NCBI GenBank assembly: GCA_046710445.1
Contig: JBKEHD010000006.1
Location: forward strand, 1 to 42,468
DNA: 42,468 bases
DNA from: JBKEHD01 sp046710445
GTDB lineage: Bacteria; Pseudomonadota; Alphaproteobacteria; Rickettsiales; Midichloriaceae
Reading direction: 5' to 3'
Within the stretch, counting starts at the first letter, position 1. Every line of letters begins with the position of its first letter. Below, one piece after another: positions 37,530 to 42,468 of this stretch. Under the pieces are notes generated by a model. It ran no database searches. It was given only the letters and a program-made list of their open reading frames with translations, and was not told the DNA's origin. A program made the position numbers and the translations under genes.

Positions 37530-38342
37530 ATGAAATATTCATCGCAGCAGAATTTATATCTCACCGATCAGCAGTGTAAACAGTATGACACAGAAGGCTT
37601 TGTTATAGTCAGAAAATTATTTTCAAAAAATGAGATATTAGAAATAGCTCGGTATGCAAATCTCCTGAAAGAAATGGCGTTTAAGTTAGCAAATAATATA
37701 GATGACAAAGTAATGCACAAAGGTACTCAATTTGTCATTTCGCACAAAAATAAAAAACCTAGTATTGATCGTATCGTATGGGCAGGAGCAATTGAACCTA
37801 GGTTGCTGGAATTTGGGCGCATATCAAAGATTACCCACCCTGTCTCCCAGTTGTTGAAGGCTCAATATGCAGATCATTTAATTAATCAGCTACATTATAA
37901 ATTGCCCAATGATGGTGTTAAATTTGGTTGGCATATAGATTTGCAAAACAGAATGAAATTTGATACCAATTGGAATGATGTTGATAGAAATGGAAGTTTT
38001 GTCCAAGTTATTACCGCAGTTGATGAACACAACATAAGCAATGGACCTTTAAGAGTAATACCTGGTATTGATAAAAACGGTCCACCAAAATTTCCATATA
38101 TGTGCGATGATTTAGAATTGTCAAAAATAATAGATATTAATCAATCTATTATGCTTCTATTGTCTCCAGGAGATACCGTATTTCTCCATCCATGGATACC
38201 TCATTCTAGTCTACCAAATAAGTCTGCTATAGAAAGAAAAACTTTTCTCAACGGGTTTTCATTACCTGGGGCAAATAAAAAACCATATCCTGGTATTGGT
38301 AGCGCTGAAAAAATATGCCTCAGCAAGGAGTCTACCACATAA
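37530..38342 (+). CDS. PhyH-family Fe(II)/2-oxoglutarate dioxygenase
   Basis: The 270-residue protein belongs to the phytanoyl-CoA dioxygenase family. The metal-binding facial triad is HID (H135, D137) and the distal H225 in HPWIPHSSLPN, with Arg236 for 2-oxoglutarate. DTEGFVIVRKLFSKNEILEI is the usual N-terminal start and NGPLRVIPGI the conserved central strand. Family members hydroxylate lipids, small molecules or peptides, and many take part in natural-product synthesis; the substrate here cannot be told. No partner genes are near. The gene stands alone between decayed DNA, which suggests acquisition. Confidence 0.85.
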   Translation: MKYSSQQNLYLTDQQCKQYDTEGFVIVRKLFSKNEILEIARYANLLKEMAFKLANNIDDKVMHKGTQFVISHKNKKPSIDRIVWAGAIEPRLLEFGRISKITHPVSQLLKAQYADHLINQLHYKLPNDGVKFGWHIDLQNRMKFDTNWNDVDRNGSFVQVITAVDEHNISNGPLRVIPGIDKNGPPKFPYMCDDLELSKIIDINQSIMLLLSPGDTVFLHPWIPHSSLPNKSAIERKTFLNGFSLPGANKKPYPGIGSAEKICLSKESTT

Positions 38343-38459
38343 ATATACATAAATTTCACTCAAAAATACAATACTACTAGATAAGGATTTTATAGAAAAA
38401 TATTTGCCTTATGGATATGATGGTTATATTGAAGCTGTGGCAGAAGGAATAAAAATATA

Positions 38460-38914
38460 TCAAATGTCACCTATACAATACAGAAAATCTGCATGATCAA
38501 CGTCTAGACGAATATAATAATATTTATTATTTTTTATAATATAATGCTCATTTCCTATATGAACATCAGAATCCTGAAATAACAAACTTATCAAACCTCC
38601 TTTTTCAGCATTGAATATATTCTCACGATACTCTCCAATATTGGAAAGCAGATAGTCTACACACAATCCATTTCCTGTAAAACCATATGCTAAATGAGGC
38701 AAACCTATAGAAGAGACTAGATCAACTTCTTCAAGCACCGAATAAAATTTAGTAGCATTTAATTTATTTTCTATTGCAACTCCAACCTCAGGAATAAATT
38801 CTTTGCCAAAGACATATCCTAAACAATGAATTTGTTATTATTAAATGCAAACTAAATGTTGAATTTAGTACCTGGGTCTGAAAGCCTGTTTAATCAAATA
38901 TCTGAATTTGGCAT
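38460..38914 (-). pseudogene. Decayed gene with kinase-like C-terminal part
   Basis: The minus strand reads from an ATG at 38914 as MPNSDI-stop-LNRLSDPGTKFNI-stop-FAFNNNKFIV. It then shifts frame into LGYVFGKEFIPEVGVAIEN and stays open for about 120 codons to a TGA at 38462-38460. Two in-frame stops and one frameshift therefore interrupt a single coding region. The end carries DVHIGN followed after a short gap by IRLDVDHADF. This recalls the D-x-H-x-x-N catalytic loop and metal-binding Asp of protein or lipid kinase folds. The kinase idea is an inference; the decay is seen directly. Confidence 0.55.
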
Positions 38915-38982
38915 TGCTAACCAAACATAGCGAATACTTTGGGTTAAAAAGTAGAAAAAGAGGTGATTTAATTATTATAAGA

Positions 38983-39252
38983 CTATTCGTCAGTAATCAC
39001 TTCTGTTAATGTGATGGCCATTTTTTCGTTAACAAGTACAATTTCGCCTCTTGCAACAATTTTATCATTTATCAATAAATCAACTGGATCTCCAGGATTC
39101 TTGTCTAATTCTATTTTATCACCTTTATTTAGTTTTAATAAATCACTAATCTTAAATTCGGCATGTCCCAGCACTACACTTAATTTCATGGGAACGTTAC
39201 GTATGGCTTTTAAATCCAAATTTATTCCATTTTTATATTTATTGTCAGTCAT
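38983..39252 (-). CDS. fliN: Flagellar motor switch protein FliN
   Basis: The 89-residue protein is a SpoA/SPOA-domain FliN with NVPMKLSVVLGHAEFKISDLLKL, GDKIELDKNPGDPVDLLIND and ARGEIVLVNEKMAITLTEV. FliN forms the lower ring of the C ring that reverses or brakes the motor and also docks the export ATPase complex. The short N-terminus is usual in alphaproteobacteria. It starts two bases after the end of fliH. It is the last gene of the fliF-G-H-N series in this window. Confidence 0.92.
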   Translation of the reverse strand: MTDNKYKNGINLDLKAIRNVPMKLSVVLGHAEFKISDLLKLNKGDKIELDKNPGDPVDLLINDKIVARGEIVLVNEKMAITLTEVITDE

Positions 39253-39254
39253 AA

Positions 39255-39965
39255 TTAATCTCCTGTGTTTGTTGTATTGTTATCAAATATGGATTCTAAG
39301 TCTTTTTTTATCTTTTCTTGGTCTTTTTTTATCAATCCTTTGCCCCAATCGATTTCGCAGCTTTCAAGATCTATGCTTTCATCTTTTATCAATTGAATTT
39401 GAATTGCGATGTCTATAGTATCCAAATGCTTTAAAATCTCATCGTAATTTATAGGGGTTATCTTTATTTTTATTGTATTTGTATTAGTAAGTAATGGCAA
39501 ATTCTTATTTAAAAATTGCTTTATAGCATCATCTTGTTTTTGATCTTCTTTAAATTGAGAAGATAATTTTGATGCTAAAGTATAGCTTAATTCAATACAA
39601 TCTTTAGATATAAGTTCATAATTGCTTCTTATTTCCTCAGAAATTTTTTCTATATTATCTCTTATATTGCTTAAAATATTTGTGATATTATCATTTTTTT
39701 TATTTTCTGAAAGTGTTTTTTCAGACTTTTCAGATTCAGCCCATCCTTTTTCAAAATATTGCTGCTTTACCCTCTCTAACTCTTCTTGAGTATGTTTTTT
39801 TAAAATAGTAGAGCTGTCTTTGTTTGCGAGTATATCGCTAGCTATTTTTAAATCTTTCCCCGTATATTCATCTTTTATATTTTCAATCACCTTTTTATTA
39901 TCTTGTGATTCTAATACTTCTATAAAATCATGATATCTATATTTACTGATCTTTAGATTGTCCAT
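39255..39965 (-). CDS. fliH: FliH-like flagellar assembly protein
   Basis: The 236-residue protein is highly charged and helical (long Glu/Lys-rich segment at residues 50-130). The C-terminal part has IELSYTLASKLSSQ, LPLLTNTNTIKIKI and ESCEIDWGKGLIKKDQEKI, similar to the FliH/FlbE C-terminal domain, in which the DWGxG stretch is conserved. FliH binds FliI and FliN and regulates the export ATPase. Assignment rests on this domain and on its position between fliG and fliN. Confidence 0.82.
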   Translation of the reverse strand: MDNLKISKYRYHDFIEVLESQDNKKVIENIKDEYTGKDLKIASDILANKDSSTILKKHTQEELERVKQQYFEKGWAESEKSEKTLSENKKNDNITNILSNIRDNIEKISEEIRSNYELISKDCIELSYTLASKLSSQFKEDQKQDDAIKQFLNKNLPLLTNTNTIKIKITPINYDEILKHLDTIDIAIQIQLIKDESIDLESCEIDWGKGLIKKDQEKIKKDLESIFDNNTTNTGD

Positions 39966-39978
39966 TGTGATTACTCTA

Positions 39979-40956
39979 TTATTCGTCTAAATAGATTTCT
40001 TTGTTGCTTATAAGTTCTCTCAGAGTATATATAATTTTCTTTTGAGATTCTTCTGCTTCTTCCTGTTTAATTTTTTTGATTGTATCAATTTCTTCGTTTA
40101 ATATTTTAGCAGCTCTTACAGACATATTGTTTAAAAAATGTTCTTTTAAAGAATCATCTGCTATTTTCAAAGCTTTTGGTAAGGCGGATTTATCAGAATA
40201 TCTTATTAATAATTGCATTCCTTTTGAATCAACTCTTTTTATATCTTCGAAAATAATCATGTGTCTTCTTACTAAAGAAGCTTTGCTAAGATCATAATCC
40301 TCTAACATTGAGAAAAAATTTCCTTCCATTTTTTTGCTAAATCCGTTGAAGATCTCTGCTACTAATTGATTATTGTCAGTAACTTCGCTTACTTCTTTTT
40401 TGATAAGATCTTTTTTTAATACATGTTCAACGCCAGATACAATATCATAATTCACAGAATCAATACTCAGCATACGTTTTATAATTTCAAATGCAAAATT
40501 ATTGGAGAAATGGGATATAATATCAGATGCTTTTTTTGAAGATAGTTTAGATAGTATAAACGCTATAGTTTGCGGATATTCGTTTTTTAAATATTCTGCA
40601 AGTATTTTGTCATCAATATTAGATATGCTAGTCCATGTATCATCTAAAGATTCCCCTGTATCTCTGATAATAGCATCAACTTTCTCGTCATCAAACACTC
40701 TTTTTAGAAAGCGTTTTAATTTTGGTAAATTGCCACCTATAATTCCTGTGTTTTGTAATTTATCCATGAAGTAACCAAGGATATCCATTATAGCTTCAGA
40801 ATCAACTTCTTTCAAATTAGCTACTTTGTTGGAAATTTTTTGTACGTCATGTTCTGAAAGCTGTTTAAGCAGCTTAGCAGCGTTATCTTCATTGAGACTT
40901 AGTAGCAAAATAGCTGCTTTTTCTAAATCCCCATATTCATAATCTCGTTTATCCAT
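39979..40956 (-). CDS. fliG: Flagellar motor switch protein FliG
   Basis: The 325-residue protein forms the rotor ring that contacts the stator. The N-terminal ARM-like domain has LEKAAILLLSLNEDNAAKLLKQL, the middle domain has the EHPQ-type motif as EYPQ (residues 126-129), and the C-terminal domain holds the charged torque helix (VDSKGMQLLIRYSDKSALPKALK and FLNNMSVRAAKILNEEI). The length is normal. It lies between fliF and fliH with 13-base gaps. Confidence 0.95.
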   Translation of the reverse strand: MDKRDYEYGDLEKAAILLLSLNEDNAAKLLKQLSEHDVQKISNKVANLKEVDSEAIMDILGYFMDKLQNTGIIGGNLPKLKRFLKRVFDDEKVDAIIRDTGESLDDTWTSISNIDDKILAEYLKNEYPQTIAFILSKLSSKKASDIISHFSNNFAFEIIKRMLSIDSVNYDIVSGVEHVLKKDLIKKEVSEVTDNNQLVAEIFNGFSKKMEGNFFSMLEDYDLSKASLVRRHMIIFEDIKRVDSKGMQLLIRYSDKSALPKALKIADDSLKEHFLNNMSVRAAKILNEEIDTIKKIKQEEAEESQKKIIYTLRELISNKEIYLDE

Positions 40957-40969
40957 TTTTCCTAATAAA

Positions 40970-42468
40970 TTACGTCTTGTGATCGTTATGTATCCATTTT
41001 TTTATAATCGCAACTGCTTCTTCACTATATTCTTCAACTAAATTATTTGTATTTTTTATTGCTTCTGTATATTTTTCATTACGCATTAAAAGTTTTTTTT
41101 GAATTTCTTGTTGGCTGTTTTCTGGATTTTTATCATTTTCTTGTGAAGAAGAGAAGTGAGATTGCGTATTGCCTTCTTCCGTATTTAAGCCTGTGGGAGA
41201 CGCAAATATCTTTTTTATATCTAATATAGAGTCACCACTATTTTGTAATAATCTACTGATAATAGGTTTGAATATTAACAATATTACTAATATAGATACT
41301 ATTCCTATCATGCCCATTTGTATAGCCTTTCTACCATTTTCATCAAACCATGTGGAATTTTTATTGTTATCTTGTATATCAGTATTTATGAATTTTAAAT
41401 TGACTAAATCAAGCTTATCTCCTCTTTTAGTGCTGAATCCCATAGCAGATTCAACCAAAGTTTTTAACTTACTGATTTCAAGTTCATCTCTGTCTGAATA
41501 AGTAGATTTACCTGTTTTTTCATTATGCGTATATATCCCATCAACCATTACCGCTATAGATAATCGTTCTATATTTCCACCTGGAATAATTTTGTTTGTT
41601 ACTGTTTTAGATATTTCATAATTGGTTATATCATCTAATTTAGATTTACTTTTAGTATTTTGAGGTGAGTTACCTATTTCTTGATTAGAGTTAGGTATGT
41701 TGTTTGCAACTGAAATATTGTCATTTGATTCTTTATCAAGTTCTTTTTCTTCGTTTGTTTTCTTAGAACGCACAACTTGTCCATCAGGATCATAAACTTC
41801 AGATGCAATCACCTCTCTTTCGCCGTTCACTTCAGCTCTTACGCTTGCTCTAACCTTTCCCTCTCCTACATGGCTTTCTAGCAAATTTTCAATTGTATTT
41901 TTTAATTTATTTTCTATAGCGCTTTGATATTCCATTAAATTGAAATCGCTACCATCTCCAAATAAAGAAACACCATCATCCCCAGGAGTTTTAAGAGAAT
42001 TACCCTTATTATCCATTATAGATATGTTGTTTTGAGATAACTCTGGTACAGCTTTTGAAACTAGATGTGCAATTGCTTCCACTTCTTTTTTTGATATACT
42101 AGCACCATTCTTTATTCTTAGCATGATGGAGGCAGATGGCTTGATATCAGATTTTGAAAAAATATCTCTTTTAGGAAAAACTAAATGAACTCTTGAACTT
42201 TCAATATGGTAAAGACTGTTTATTGTTCTAGATAACTCTCCTTCAAGAGCTCGCATCATGTTTATATTATTTAAAAACTGCGAACTTCCTAATCCGGTAT
42301 CTTTGTCAAAAATTTCATATCCCAAAATATTTCCGGATTGAAGAAGACCTTCTTGCGCAAAATACATTCTAAGGGAAAGCGTTTTATCCACAGGAACAAG
42401 AATTTGAGAATTTCCTTCCAAAACTTGATGCGGTACACCCAGGGATTGTAATTTTAATACCACTATAT
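40970..42468 (-). CDS. fliF: Flagellar MS-ring protein FliF (N-terminus outside window)
   Basis: FliF forms the MS ring in the inner membrane, the base of the flagellum. The visible part begins with the first ring-building motif (LQSLGVPHQVLEGNSQILVP) and contains GYEIFDKDTGLGSSQFLNNINMMRALEGELSRTI, the second ring-building motif with HLVFPKRDIF, a long disordered loop, a transmembrane helix about 118-97 residues from the end (MIGIVSILVILLIFKPI), and the FliG-binding C-terminus. The frame has no stop at the window edge. The GTG at 42463 is internal, and roughly 50-70 residues, including the first membrane helix, are missing. Confidence 0.94.
   Translation of the reverse strand, partial: IVVLKLQSLGVPHQVLEGNSQILVPVDKTLSLRMYFAQEGLLQSGNILGYEIFDKDTGLGSSQFLNNINMMRALEGELSRTINSLYHIESSRVHLVFPKRDIFSKSDIKPSASIMLRIKNGASISKKEVEAIAHLVSKAVPELSQNNISIMDNKGNSLKTPGDDGVSLFGDGSDFNLMEYQSAIENKLKNTIENLLESHVGEGKVRASVRAEVNGEREVIASEVYDPDGQVVRSKKTNEEKELDKESNDNISVANNIPNSNQEIGNSPQNTKSKSKLDDITNYEISKTVTNKIIPGGNIERLSIAVMVDGIYTHNEKTGKSTYSDRDELEISKLKTLVESAMGFSTKRGDKLDLVNLKFINTDIQDNNKNSTWFDENGRKAIQMGMIGIVSILVILLIFKPIISRLLQNSGDSILDIKKIFASPTGLNTEEGNTQSHFSSSQENDKNPENSQQEIQKKLLMRNEKYTEAIKNTNNLVEEYSEEAVAIIKKWIHNDHKT

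Overview
The window is strongly AT-rich and densely coded, and it reads as part of the chromosome of an alphaproteobacterium of the order Rickettsiales, most like the flagellated Midichloriaceae-type symbionts. This placement is an inference. It rests on a two-piece (circularly permuted) tmRNA gene next to hemE, an F1 ATPase operon without F0 genes, a Fur-like regulator lacking the CxxC zinc motif, a VirB2-type pilin, an ankyrin protein, and a flagellar set (fliF, fliG, fliH, fliN, fliI, flbD-like). No ribosomal RNA or complete mobile element is present.

Layout. 1-2.9 kb: an edge fragment, then a minus-strand run (tmRNA, HIT protein, LpxL-type acyltransferase, ankyrin protein). 2.9-3.1 kb: a very AT-rich gap upstream of hemE that is a candidate replication origin. 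3.1-6.6 kb: plus-strand cluster hemE-dnaB-engB-fur with overlapping genes. 6.7-10.8 kb: tight minus-strand operon of an RluC-like synthase, coaD, an SH3b protein, rpiB and an aminopeptidase P. 10.9-13.1 kb: fliI and an unknown protein with a TTG start. 13.3-15.6 kb: overlapping PRPP synthetase and nicotinamide phosphoribosyltransferase genes, a compact NAD-salvage cassette with foreign-looking arginine codon use. 15.7-19.3 kb: trpS, polA, tRNA-Gln. 19.7-22.4 kb: two lipoproteins divergent from an FlbD-like sigma-54 activator. 22.4-27.2 kb: an unknown 424-residue protein, orphan virB2, gamma carbonic anhydrase and topA. 27.4-31.4 kb: xerD, gatB, a zinc-ribbon membrane protein, birA. 31.5-36.3 kb: atpH-A-G-D-C. 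36.3-39.0 kb: a loose accessory stretch with a tautomerase, a PhyH-family dioxygenase, strong hairpins and several decayed gene remnants. 39.0 kb to the end: fliN, fliH, fliG and fliF on the minus strand, with fliF running off the edge.

How it fits together. The genes combine core replication, translation and energy functions with host-facing features: type IV secretion pilin, ankyrin protein, possible effectors, nicotinamide salvage and flagellar assembly. The most interesting items are the hemE-linked origin candidate with an exact CtrA half-site pair, the permuted tmRNA with a very short join, the transferred-looking prs-nadV cassette, and the flagellar genes with their own FlbD-like regulator. 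I did not find a clearly new multi-gene system. The best places to look for one are the unknown 244- and 424-residue proteins and the decaying 36-39 kb region.
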